Below, piece by piece: positions 1 to 6,630 of a DNA stretch of 13,066 nucleotides (position 1 is its first letter; every line of letters starts with the position of its first letter). Origin of the DNA: Bryobacterales bacterium. Its GTDB lineage: Bacteria > Acidobacteriota > Terriglobia > Bryobacterales > Bryobacteraceae. Location of the stretch: assembly GCA_016789785.1 (NCBI GenBank), contig JAEUQE010000240.1, forward strand, positions 1 through 13,066, written 5' to 3'. Position numbers and translations under genes: made by a program. Below the pieces are notes generated by a model, which was not told the DNA's origin, did no database searches, and saw nothing but the letters and a program-made list of their open reading frames with translations.

Positions 1-805
1 CGAGATAGCCCATGAAATCCTCAATCGGCGTGAAGCCCAATACGCGCACATGCGCATCGAGATTGAGGCTGCGGATCATCGACGCCAGCGGTAGTTCCGA
101 GTGTGGTTCGCCAACGAGGATCATCTTCGCGTCGGGCACAAGCCGCACCAGGCGCTGAAACGCACGCAGCGATTCGGCGATGCGCTTATAGGGTTTCAGG
201 AAACCGAAGATACCAATCAGAGGCGTGTCTTCGGCGAGTCCCAGACGCTGGCGAAAGTCCATGCGGTTCGCGTCCGGACGCAACCATGCGCCGTGCGGAA
301 TGACGGCAATGGGCTTCTGGAAACCAGCCTCGCGCAACTCGTGCTCGACGCAGTGGCTATGGACAATCGCAGCCTTCGAGCGTTCGAGCACACGCCGGAG
401 CATCGGCAGGCCTTCGTAGTCGGGACCGGCTTTGAGCGTGCGTACTTGCTCGGCATAGGCACGGGCCTGGGGGCCGCCGTTGTACTCCGCCTCGGCGACA
501 TACGCATCCCAGTTGTTGCGGCGAATGGTGAGGTCGCAGATGAGGTGATGCAGGTTGGCTTCGTGCATCACGATCACGCCCGGGTGTTCCAGCGCGGCTT
601 CGTAAGCGTGGACGTGATACTCGTTGTTGCCGAGCTGATAGAGCGCGATGTCGTGATCGGCAACCTTCGCGGCGAGGGCCTTGCCATCTGGGCCGCTGAT
701 CACCGTAACGCCGCTACGTTTGCGAAGTTCCTCCACCAGCGCCGCAGAGTAATCGGCGATCCCGCTCTTCGCGGGCGGCATCGGCGAGAAGAATGCCACC
801 TTCAC
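1..805 (-). CDS. Glycosyltransferase, GT4-like GT-B fold (3' end cut by window edge)
   Basis: Reads off the left edge; 268 codons from the GTG at 805-803 are visible and stay open. The N-terminus, MKVAFFSPMPPAKSGIADYS, is the classic first strand and glycine loop of a GT4-type glycosyltransferase. Further in are 'VIVMHEANLHH' (about residue 80), 'AAIVHSHCVEHELREAGF', 'IAVIPHGAW' and the linker into the nucleotide-sugar domain, 'LIGIFGFLKPYKR'. The last visible part is 'LVGEPHSE...VRVLGFTPIEDFMGYL'. The C-terminal EX7E donor-binding region lies outside the window. The GTG start shares its G with the TAG stop of the DUF3108 gene (TAGTG), with a GGAG about 11 nt upstream, so translational coupling is likely. 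It is the fourth gene of a glycan operon. Family is clear; sugar donor and acceptor cannot be read from sequence. Confidence 0.9.
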   Translation of the reverse strand, partial: MKVAFFSPMPPAKSGIADYSAALVEELRKRSGVTVISGPDGKALAAKVADHDIALYQLGNNEYHVHAYEAALEHPGVIVMHEANLHHLICDLTIRRNNWDAYVAEAEYNGGPQARAYAEQVRTLKAGPDYEGLPMLRRVLERSKAAIVHSHCVEHELREAGFQKPIAVIPHGAWLRPDANRMDFRQRLGLAEDTPLIGIFGFLKPYKRIAESLRAFQRLVRLVPDAKMILVGEPHSELPLASMIRSLNLDAHVRVLGFTPIEDFMGYL

Positions 806-1482
806 TAGCGGACAATCTCCAGGGCGAACATGCCGAGACTGAGAGGAAGTTTCACCAACAAAGGCGTGCGCGCGGTGTCCTTGGCGAAGAAAAGTTCGAT
901 GCTGAACTCCGAGGCGGGGCCTTTCACGTTGGCCCGGATGCGATCCGCATCCTCCATGGCCTCGCCCACACGAACACGCTGGCTTCCGGCAAAGTCCAGC
1001 TTCACGCGGTAGGGCGCGCCATAGAACACATCCTGCGCGGCAGGGATGCGGCCCTGTGCAAGTTCGCGTCGGAGATGAAAGATGAACGCCAGCGCGTCGC
1101 GGGCGCAGGGAGGGATCTGCAGGGTCGACTTGCCGCCGCCAATGGTCTGGCGGGTGGCCGTGCCTGCCTGCCCGTCGAATGTGATCGTCTCACGGGACTT
1201 GCGTTTGCCGTGCTGGATGTCTTTGTCGAAGCTGGCCGAACACTGACTCTCACTCGAGAGCGACGTGAACTTGTCGGCGACCGCAAACCCCGGCACAGCA
1301 GCTTCGAACTGAAGTTCGAAGTTCCATCGTTCGGAACCCTCGCGGGAAGCTTTCAGTTTGGCTTCGCCGAGGCTGAGCCCGCTCGGCCAGTTGATGTTGT
1401 AGTTCAACACTTCGCCATTGACGAGATCCGCGCGCGAAAGACCCACGAAGCAGCACGTAAGAATCAGGAGACGTCCGGTCAT
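805..1482 (-). CDS. Secreted DUF3108-family protein
   Basis: A 225-residue protein with a hydrophobic N-terminus (LLILTCCFVGLSRA) followed by D, consistent with a Sec signal peptide cleaved after SRA near residue 18. No good lipobox is present. The mature part opens with 'VNGEVLNYNINWPSGLSLGEAKLKAS', the beta-strand start typical of DUF3108 proteins, and ends 'FSIELFFAKDTARTPLLVKLPLSLGMFALEIVR', the usual closing strands of that family. DUF3108 proteins are predicted periplasmic or outer-envelope beta-rich proteins of unproven function. The ATG overlaps the upstream glycosyltransferase stop (ATGA) and its stop overlaps the next glycosyltransferase start, so it is wired inside the glycan operon. 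A role in exporting or anchoring the glycan is inference only. Family assignment fairly sure; function unknown. Confidence 0.85.
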   Translation of the reverse strand: MTGRLLILTCCFVGLSRADLVNGEVLNYNINWPSGLSLGEAKLKASREGSERWNFELQFEAAVPGFAVADKFTSLSSESQCSASFDKDIQHGKRKSRETITFDGQAGTATRQTIGGGKSTLQIPPCARDALAFIFHLRRELAQGRIPAAQDVFYGAPYRVKLDFAGSQRVRVGEAMEDADRIRANVKGPASEFSIELFFAKDTARTPLLVKLPLSLGMFALEIVR

Positions 1483-2630
1483 GATTTGGCTGCTCCGATC
1501 GAGTGGGAATCCCGCGAGACACGGTGTGCTCCCGCGACGTCGTAGTAGACATCAAGCGTCTGCCGCGCGGTGCGGTCCCATGAGAACGCGGAGGCCCGCG
1601 CGGGTCCCAGCCGTTCGTAGCGAGCTCGCATTTCCGGATTCAACACCATGTCCTGAATGGCTCGGGCCATCTCCGCGATGGATCGAGGGTCGAAGAAGAT
1701 CGCGGCGCCATCCGCCACTTCGGGCATCGCCGACGTTTTCGCGCAGGCGACCGCACAGCCGCAGGCCATGGCCTCCAGGATCGGGATGCCGAAACCCTCG
1801 TAGAACGAGGGGAACACGAATAACTCGCAGGCGTTGTACAAGAGGCGGAGAAACGTGTCGTCGACATAGCCCGTGAAGTGAATGCGAGAGGCAACCGAGG
1901 ACCGGGCGGCAGCTTGTTTGACAACATCGCCGTCGAACTTGCTTTGCCCTGCCACCACGAGATGATGCGGCTGCGACGGATTGTTGCGAACAAACTCTTC
2001 GAAGGCGCGAATGAGTCCGGTTTGGTTCTTCCGCGGCTGAAGATCGCCGACGTTGAGCAGGAAAGGGGAGGGGATGCCGAGCTCCTGCTGGACTCGCGCG
2101 CGCGCCTGATCACGCTGCATGGGACGGAATGTCGCGGACACGGCGTTGGGAGTTACCAGGGTCTTGCCACGGGCTTCAGGGTAATGGCGCTCAATCGCGG
2201 CACGCGAGAACTCGCTCACGGTGAGGACGCGGGCGGCTTTTTTGACGGTGCGCTTTACGGTCTGCTGCAACTGAGTGACACGAGATGCGGAAAAGAACTC
2301 GGGGTGTTCGAGAAAACTCACATCATGAACGCTGACCACGAGGGGCACATTGCACCAGAGCGGAGCCGTGTACTGCACATGGAGCAGCGCGGCCCGTTCC
2401 GCATTCACTTTACGGCCGAGCTCCCAGCCAAGCCGAACAAACGGGTTCGCAGACACCGAGCGGTGGCGGATCCGGCCCGGAAGCTGCCTGGCAGCCTCTT
2501 CCGCCGACAAATAGGCAATAAACTCCGCATCGGGATCCACCGCGACAAAGCGGTCCAGAAGATTCCGAATGTAGACTTCGTTCCCCGTTAAATGCTGCCC
2601 GATCGCATGGGCGTCAATGGCGAAACGCAT
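1479..2630 (-). CDS. GT4-family glycosyltransferase, mannosyltransferase-like
   Basis: A complete 383-residue GT-B enzyme, the usual GT4 length. N-domain: 'MRFAIDAHAIGQHLTGNEVYIRNLL' (glycine loop at 11-16), 'LLHVQYTAP' (82-90) and 'SVHDVSFLEHPEFFS' (100-114). The hinge is 'VTPNAVSATFRP' (159-170). C-domain: 'LLNVGDLQPRKNQTGLIRAF', where R200/K201 are the expected donor-phosphate contacts, 'IHFTGYVDDTFLRLLYNACELFVFPS', and the EX7E motif with E278 and E286 in 'EGFGIPILEAMACG'. The N-terminal pattern resembles mannosyltransferase-type GT4 enzymes, but the donor is not proven. Cytosolic or membrane-peripheral, adding a sugar from a nucleotide donor. It starts 23 bp after the preceding glycosyltransferase with a good AAAGGA ribosome site, and its TGA overlaps the DUF3108 start. 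Confidence 0.95.
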   Translation of the reverse strand: MRFAIDAHAIGQHLTGNEVYIRNLLDRFVAVDPDAEFIAYLSAEEAARQLPGRIRHRSVSANPFVRLGWELGRKVNAERAALLHVQYTAPLWCNVPLVVSVHDVSFLEHPEFFSASRVTQLQQTVKRTVKKAARVLTVSEFSRAAIERHYPEARGKTLVTPNAVSATFRPMQRDQARARVQQELGIPSPFLLNVGDLQPRKNQTGLIRAFEEFVRNNPSQPHHLVVAGQSKFDGDVVKQAAARSSVASRIHFTGYVDDTFLRLLYNACELFVFPSFYEGFGIPILEAMACGCAVACAKTSAMPEVADGAAIFFDPRSIAEMARAIQDMVLNPEMRARYERLGPARASAFSWDRTARQTLDVYYDVAGAHRVSRDSHSIGAAKS

Positions 2631-2635
2631 GCGCG

Positions 2636-2648
2636 TCCTTTCAGTATA
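2636..2648 (-). promoter_or_regulatory. Ribosome binding site and possible internal -10 box before the second glycosyltransferase
   Basis: Read on the minus strand, the 23-bp gap holds TATACT (2648-2643), one mismatch from the -10 consensus, then AAAGGA (2641-2636), 5 nt before the ATG at 2630. The ribosome site is convincing. The -10 is only possible: no -35-like hexamer sits at the right distance, and the leader would be very short. Confidence 0.5.
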
Positions 2649-2653
2649 GACGT

Positions 2654-3844
2654 TCAGACAGCGAGGAATTTTTCTCCATCAAGACGCCTCCATGCCGCGT
2701 CCCACGTATAGCACTGCTCATAGAGAGCCCTCCCGGCGGAAGCGAGCTGTGCGCGCAACTCTTCTGCTTCCAGCAGTCTGGATACGGACGCGGCGAATTC
2801 AGCGGGCGTGCCGGCCACGAGGAGATGAAGGCCGGCTGAGGCTTGAAGGCCTTCGGCGCCGATCGACGTCGATACCACGGGCAATCCGGCTGCCCAAGCC
2901 TCAAGAATCTTGACGCGCGTGCCGCTTCCGGCGAGTACAGGAACAATCGCAATCATGGACTGAGACAGTTCGAGAATGGCGTCCGGCACGGGTCCAGTGA
3001 GTTCAATCTGAGGGTCGGCGGCCACCTCGCGGGCGACCCCGTGTGGATTTTTGCCTAATATTCGCCATTTGAGGGACGGCCAGTGCTGCCGGAGTTGTGG
3101 CCAGATCTCGCGGTGAAAGAAGCGCACCGCCTGCTGATTGGGATGGTACTCGAGGTTCCCGGAGAAGACGATGGACTGGGTCCGCGGCCGTTGCGGCAGC
3201 GGTACGTACGGGATGGTGTTCGGGTAGATGATGGTGCGCGGGGCACTGATCAGGGGCACCTCGCGTTCCGACGTCACCAGTACGTGATCGAACTCCGGAA
3301 CGTAGCGGCGCTCGAGCGCGGAATAGTGGGAGGCGAATTGCCGGTGGCCGGCGGAGAGCGGCCATGGTTCGCTGGTGCTCGCGCGGAAGTGCCACTCGGA
3401 TTCGATGTTGTGGAGGTCGAGAACGGTCTGGCGGCAGGCCGGCTTCAGTACGTCGATGTAGGGTGCGCACCAGAAGTGCTCGATCCAACCAGCGTCGTAG
3501 CGGTGGCCATTCAGTATCGCGGCGAGCTCACGATGGAGCCCACTGTAGCGGTCGAGGAGTGGTGGCGCACCGCGCAGCAGGCGCAGCGAGTTGCGTGCAA
3601 GCCTCGGCAGCAGATTCTTGGAATGCGCGGCCAGCGGGAGCTTGAAGACATTCCGGACCAAATGACGGGGGACCGCCGCTTCTGGGTCGGATGCGCCCTG
3701 CACCGCGAAGAGCACCAGATCCACATCGAACCGCCGCGCCAGATACTCGATCAGCGATGCTGTTCGAGACGGACCACCGCCCGCAACCGGATAAGGAGGT
3801 TCGGGGGACAAGAAGAGAACGCTGGGCATGGCGCGCGAAACCAC
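2654..3844 (-). CDS. GT4-family glycosyltransferase, first gene of the glycan operon
   Basis: A 396-residue GT-B enzyme from the GTG at 3844. The alternative ATG at 3829 gives 391 residues beginning MPSVLFLSPEPPYP. I prefer the GTG because GAGGGA lies 5 nt before it, while the ATG has no ribosome site. The frame stays open to 3997, but that part overlaps the divergent gene and has no family look. Motifs: 'FLSPEPPYPVAGGGPSRTASLI' (11-32), 'VLDLHNIESEW' (141-151), 'IVFSGNLEYHPNQQAVRFF' (225-243), 'LKWRILGKNP' and 'GSGTRVKILEAWAAGLPVVS' (307-325), with E315 as the conserved donor-site glutamate. The 'SGN.EYHPN' plus 'GSGTRVKILEA' pattern resembles sugar transferases of EpsH/PEP-CTERM-associated exopolysaccharide clusters. 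That is a resemblance; no exosortase is in the window. Confidence 0.93.
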   Translation of the reverse strand: MVSRAMPSVLFLSPEPPYPVAGGGPSRTASLIEYLARRFDVDLVLFAVQGASDPEAAVPRHLVRNVFKLPLAAHSKNLLPRLARNSLRLLRGAPPLLDRYSGLHRELAAILNGHRYDAGWIEHFWCAPYIDVLKPACRQTVLDLHNIESEWHFRASTSEPWPLSAGHRQFASHYSALERRYVPEFDHVLVTSEREVPLISAPRTIIYPNTIPYVPLPQRPRTQSIVFSGNLEYHPNQQAVRFFHREIWPQLRQHWPSLKWRILGKNPHGVAREVAADPQIELTGPVPDAILELSQSMIAIVPVLAGSGTRVKILEAWAAGLPVVSTSIGAEGLQASAGLHLLVAGTPAEFAASVSRLLEAEELRAQLASAGRALYEQCYTWDAAWRRLDGEKFLAV

Positions 3845-3849
3845 TGGCG

Positions 3850-3855
3850 TCCCTC
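3850..3855 (-). promoter_or_regulatory. Shine-Dalgarno GAGGGA deciding the GTG start at 3844
   Basis: On the minus strand GAGGGA is followed by CGCCA and GTG, ideal 5-nt spacing. The downstream in-frame ATG at 3829 has only GC-rich sequence lacking a purine tract before it. This supports the five-residue-longer N-terminus. Confidence 0.6.
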
Positions 3856-3893
3856 TAGTCTGCCATCCCAATGCTGTGCCCGTCCGCTCAGCC

Positions 3894-3904
3894 GGGATAA
3901 AATC
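3894..3904 (+). promoter_or_regulatory. Putative -10 box (TAAAAT) for a leaderless hydrolase mRNA
   Basis: GGGATAAAATC contains TAAAAT at 3898-3903, one mismatch from TATAAT. A transcript starting about 7 nt downstream would begin at or next to the GTG at 3911. No Shine-Dalgarno precedes that GTG. The same 11-mer, with one change, lies ahead of the transporter at 4921-4931. No clear -35 hexamer is seen at 17 bp spacing. Confidence 0.5.
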
Positions 3905-3910
3905 ACTTTC

Positions 3911-4843
3911 GTGCTTCGAAGAACCTTTCTGACCACTGCTGCCGTGGCGGCTGCCCAACCGAAGTTGACGATTCCGATGATCGACACCCACATTCATCTG
4001 TACGATCCGTCGCGGCCGCAGGGGGTGCCGTGGCCTCCGAAGACGAATACGCTGATCTATAAGTCGACACTGCCTTCACGTCTGCGCGAAGTGACGAAGG
4101 GTCTCGGTGTGGTGGGCGCCGTGGAAGTGGAATGCAGTCCCTGGCTGGAAGACAACCAGTGGGTGCTGGACGTGGCCGCAAAGGACAACATCATCGTCGG
4201 CATGGTGGGCAATCTGGAACCCGACAAGCCGGAGTTTCGCAGCCAACTCGCACGGTTCGCGAAGAACCCGCTCTATCGGGGAATCCGCTACGGCTATTTG
4301 TGGGACCGCAATCTGGCGGACGCGATCCGGAGGCCAGCGTTTGTCGATGGGCTGAAGGAACTGGCGAAGATGAATCTCGCGCTGGACACGGCGAACCCGT
4401 CGATGCGGCTGCTGGACGATGTGATTCGCATCAACGACCTGGCGCCGGATCTGAGGGTTGTGATGGACCACTTGCCGGCGCTGGCGCCAAAGCCCGAGGA
4501 GCGCGCGGCCTATTTGGCGAAGCTCAAGGAGTTGGGCAAGCGGCCGAATGTGTTTGTGAAGCTGTCGGCGGTGCTGCGGCAAATCGACAGCAAGCCCGTG
4601 TCTTATCAACTGAAGGATCACAAGGCAAAGCTTGACCTGCTGTTTGAGACATTCGGCCCGGATCGTGTGATGTATGGATCGGACTGGCCGAACAGCGACC
4701 CGTCGGCGAATTACACCCAGGTGCTAACGATCGTACAGGAATACTTCCATCCCAAAGGCAAAGAGATTGCGGAGAAGTACTTCTGGCGGAACTCGCAGAA
4801 GGTTTACCGCTGGGTGAAGCGCGACGCGTCGCAGCCTGCGTAG
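3911..4843 (+). CDS. Amidohydrolase-2 / COG3618 metal-dependent hydrolase (lactonase-like), Tat-type leader
   Basis: 310 residues from GTG. The start MLRRTFLTTAAVAAAQ is a short twin-arginine-type leader (RRTFL), with possible cleavage after AAA near residue 15, suggesting export in a folded, metal-loaded state. The body is a TIM-barrel amidohydrolase: 'MIDTHIHLYDPSRPQG' with metal ligands H27 and H29, 'RGIRYG' (123-128), 'VVMDHLP' with H187, 'VFVKLSAV' (214-221) and 'VMYGSDWP' with catalytic-type D258. COG3618 includes sugar-lactone hydrolases such as fuconolactonase and rhamnonolactonase. The ACS transporter 96 bp downstream on the same strand fits sugar-acid or lactone use, though the substrate is inferred. 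The frame stays open upstream to 3083, but that stretch is antisense to the glycosyltransferase and carries no family sequence. Confidence 0.9.
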   Translation: MLRRTFLTTAAVAAAQPKLTIPMIDTHIHLYDPSRPQGVPWPPKTNTLIYKSTLPSRLREVTKGLGVVGAVEVECSPWLEDNQWVLDVAAKDNIIVGMVGNLEPDKPEFRSQLARFAKNPLYRGIRYGYLWDRNLADAIRRPAFVDGLKELAKMNLALDTANPSMRLLDDVIRINDLAPDLRVVMDHLPALAPKPEERAAYLAKLKELGKRPNVFVKLSAVLRQIDSKPVSYQLKDHKAKLDLLFETFGPDRVMYGSDWPNSDPSANYTQVLTIVQEYFHPKGKEIAEKYFWRNSQKVYRWVKRDASQPA

Positions 4844-4914
4844 TAGCGCACTGCCTTGCCGCGTGCGGATGCGTTCAGCCCTTCATTCGCCCGAACTCAT
4901 CAGTCACGCTGGCA

Positions 4915-4933
4915 TCGATTGGGATAGAATCGA
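4915..4933 (+). promoter_or_regulatory. Putative -10 box inside an inverted repeat ahead of the transporter
   Basis: GGGATAGAATC (4921-4931) carries TAGAAT at 4925-4930, 9 nt before the ATG at 4940, with no Shine-Dalgarno between. TCGATT (4915-4920) and AATCGA (4928-4933) form a 6-bp inverted repeat around it with a 7-bp spacer. This could be an operator overlapping the -10. The arms are short and could arise by chance. Confidence 0.4.
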
Positions 4934-4939
4934 ACGGTT

Positions 4940-6214
4940 ATGCGCTACCGCAGCCGCGTGCTGTCCCTCCTCTTTTTCCTGTCGATCATTACCTACATCG
5001 ATCGGGTCTGCATTTCGGTCGCTGGACCGAGGATGCAGAAGGAACTCGACATTTCGCCCGAGAAGTGGGGCTGGGTGGTGGGCGCCTTCACGATCTCATA
5101 CGCGCTGTTTGAGATTCCGAGCGGCTCCATGGCGGACCGTGCCGGCGCGCGGAACGTGTTGACGAGAATTGTGCTGTGGTGGTCGGCATTCACCTCGCTG
5201 ACCGGCGCGGTGTCCAACTATTTCGTGCTGCTTGCGGTGCGATTCGCTTTTGGCGCGGGCGAAGCGGGAGCCTATCCGGGCAGTGCGTCAGCGGTATCCC
5301 GATGGTTTCCTTCCGCCGAGCGAGCCAAGGCGACGGGCGTGGTCTGGATGGCAAGCCGCATCGGTGGAGCGATCTCTCCATTGTTGGTGGTATGGATCCA
5401 GCAGCGGTATGGCTGGCGAATGTCGTTCTATGTGTTTGGAGTGCTGGGTGCGATCTGGTGCGCGATCTGGTACTGGTGGTATCGCGATCATCCCGCTTCG
5501 ATGCCGGGCGTGACGAAGGCGGAACTGGATGAGATTGGCGGCGGGTCGCCAAAAGCCCATCACGGTCTGCCGTGGGGCGCCGCGCTCCGGACTTCGAATT
5601 ACTGGAAGTTGCTATTGATGTACCACACTTACTGCTGGGGGAGTTACTTCTATCTTTCCTGGCTCCATACCTACCTGCAGAAAGGGCGCGGTTTCACCGA
5701 GAACGAGATGGCGCTGGCGGCGACGCTGCCCTTCATTCTGGGTGCGTGCTGCAATCTGATGGGTGGTGTGCTGAGCGACCGGCTGATCAAGTCCAAGGGT
5801 CTCCAGTTCGGAAGGCGCGTGGTGGGCGCCACGGGGCTCGCTCTGGCGGGTTGCTTCATGCTCGCGACTTCGCAGACGCCGAACAAGTACCTGGCCGTCA
5901 TCTTCCTGGCACTGGGCTACGGTGCGATGGATACGATGCTGCCCGTGGCGTGGGCCGTATGTCTCGATATCGGCGGACGTTACGCAGGCGCGGTGTCGGG
6001 ATCGATGAACATGGCGGGACAACTCGGTTCGTTCCTGTCGTCGGTGATCTTCGGCTACATCGTTTCCTGGACCAATAACAACTACAATGCGCCGCTGATG
6101 CCGATGGGATGCATGCTGCTGGTCAGCGCGTTCCTCTTCTCACGCATCGACCCGACCATTCCGTTGGTACAAGATGAAGATGAGCGAGACCGGCAACTGA
6201 AACGGGCCGCATGA
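4940..6214 (+). CDS. MFS transporter, ACS (anion:cation symporter) family
   Basis: 424 residues with 12 likely membrane helices in two six-helix halves, joined by a cytoplasmic loop around 180-215. ACS hallmarks: 'SIITYIDRVCISVAGPRMQKEL' (15-36), motif A 'GSMADRAGAR' (62-71), 'RFAFGAGEAGAYPGS' (101-115) and the second-half 'GGVLSDRL' (275-282). Members import organic anions such as galactonate, glucarate and tartrate with protons, in the inner membrane. The charged tail 'DEDERDRQLKRAA' is cytoplasmic. It pairs with the upstream hydrolase as an uptake and processing cassette. The start follows a -10-like box rather than a ribosome site. Its TGA overlaps the archease ATG by 4 bp. Transporter family is sure, substrate unknown. 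Confidence 0.93.
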   Translation: MRYRSRVLSLLFFLSIITYIDRVCISVAGPRMQKELDISPEKWGWVVGAFTISYALFEIPSGSMADRAGARNVLTRIVLWWSAFTSLTGAVSNYFVLLAVRFAFGAGEAGAYPGSASAVSRWFPSAERAKATGVVWMASRIGGAISPLLVVWIQQRYGWRMSFYVFGVLGAIWCAIWYWWYRDHPASMPGVTKAELDEIGGGSPKAHHGLPWGAALRTSNYWKLLLMYHTYCWGSYFYLSWLHTYLQKGRGFTENEMALAATLPFILGACCNLMGGVLSDRLIKSKGLQFGRRVVGATGLALAGCFMLATSQTPNKYLAVIFLALGYGAMDTMLPVAWAVCLDIGGRYAGAVSGSMNMAGQLGSFLSSVIFGYIVSWTNNNYNAPLMPMGCMLLVSAFLFSRIDPTIPLVQDEDERDRQLKRAA

Positions 6215-6621
6215 ACTTCGAAGTGATCGAGCACACGGCGGATATCGGATTTCGCGCCTGGGGCTCGAGCTTTGAAGAACTGCTTGCGAGCGCAAGCGAA
6301 GCGCTGGTGGCGATCGTGATGGAGTACGATCAGATCGAGCCCGCGCACGCTTATCCGATTGCCGCGGCCGGTGAGGACCGCGAGAGCCTGCTCGTGAACT
6401 GGCTGAACGAGGTGCTCTATTATGTGGACGGCCAGCGCGTCGCCCTGCGGCGCTTCGAACTGCGCCGGGTAAGCGATGTGGAAGCGGCCGGCGTGGGTTG
6501 GGGAGAACCACGCAGTGAACGGCATCAGCCCCGTCTGATTGTGAAGGGCGTCACTTACCACCAGCTTCGTGTGACCTGTGAAGATGGTCGTTGGACTTGT
6601 GAGGTTTACCTCGATATCTGA
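6211..6621 (+). CDS. Archease, RtcB-activating protein
   Basis: 136 residues, normal archease length. Signature features: 'EVIEHTADIGFRAWG' (4-18) with D11, 'LLVNWLNEVLYYVD' (60-73), 'GEPRSERHQ' (98-106), 'VKGVTYHQLRV' (111-121) with K112, T115 and H117, and the C-terminal 'CEVYLDI' ending in the expected D135-I. Known archeases help RtcB become guanylylated, widen its NTP use and allow multiple turnover. The metal-binding acidic residues near both ends are conserved here. The start overlaps the transporter stop (ATGA) and has no strong ribosome site, so translation probably depends on reinitiation. rtcB follows after 9 bp, which strongly supports the assignment. Confidence 0.95.
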   Translation: MNFEVIEHTADIGFRAWGSSFEELLASASEALVAIVMEYDQIEPAHAYPIAAAGEDRESLLVNWLNEVLYYVDGQRVALRRFELRRVSDVEAAGVGWGEPRSERHQPRLIVKGVTYHQLRVTCEDGRWTCEVYLDI

Positions 6622-6624
6622 GGA
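6620..6624 (+). promoter_or_regulatory. Shine-Dalgarno GAGGA for rtcB, overlapping the archease stop
   Basis: GAGGA overlaps the TGA stop of archease (6619-6621) and sits 6 nt before the rtcB ATG at 6631. It fixes the start and couples the two genes. Confidence 0.75.
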
Positions 6625-6630
6625 TCGGTT

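Noticed and set aside
101..808. 235-codon plus-strand open frame at the left edge
   Set aside because: Antisense to the truncated glycosyltransferase, which is convincing on the minus strand through 1-805.
793..1545. 250-codon plus-strand open frame
   Set aside because: Shadow of the DUF3108 gene, whose minus-strand product has a signal peptide and family sequence.
1878..2591. 237-codon plus-strand open frame
   Set aside because: Antisense shadow of the GT4 glycosyltransferase with an intact EX7E motif.
3083..3910. Long plus-strand open frame continuing upstream of the hydrolase, giving a 586-residue reading
   Set aside because: It is antisense to a clear glycosyltransferase, has no family sequence, and the Tat-like leader at 3911 marks the true start.
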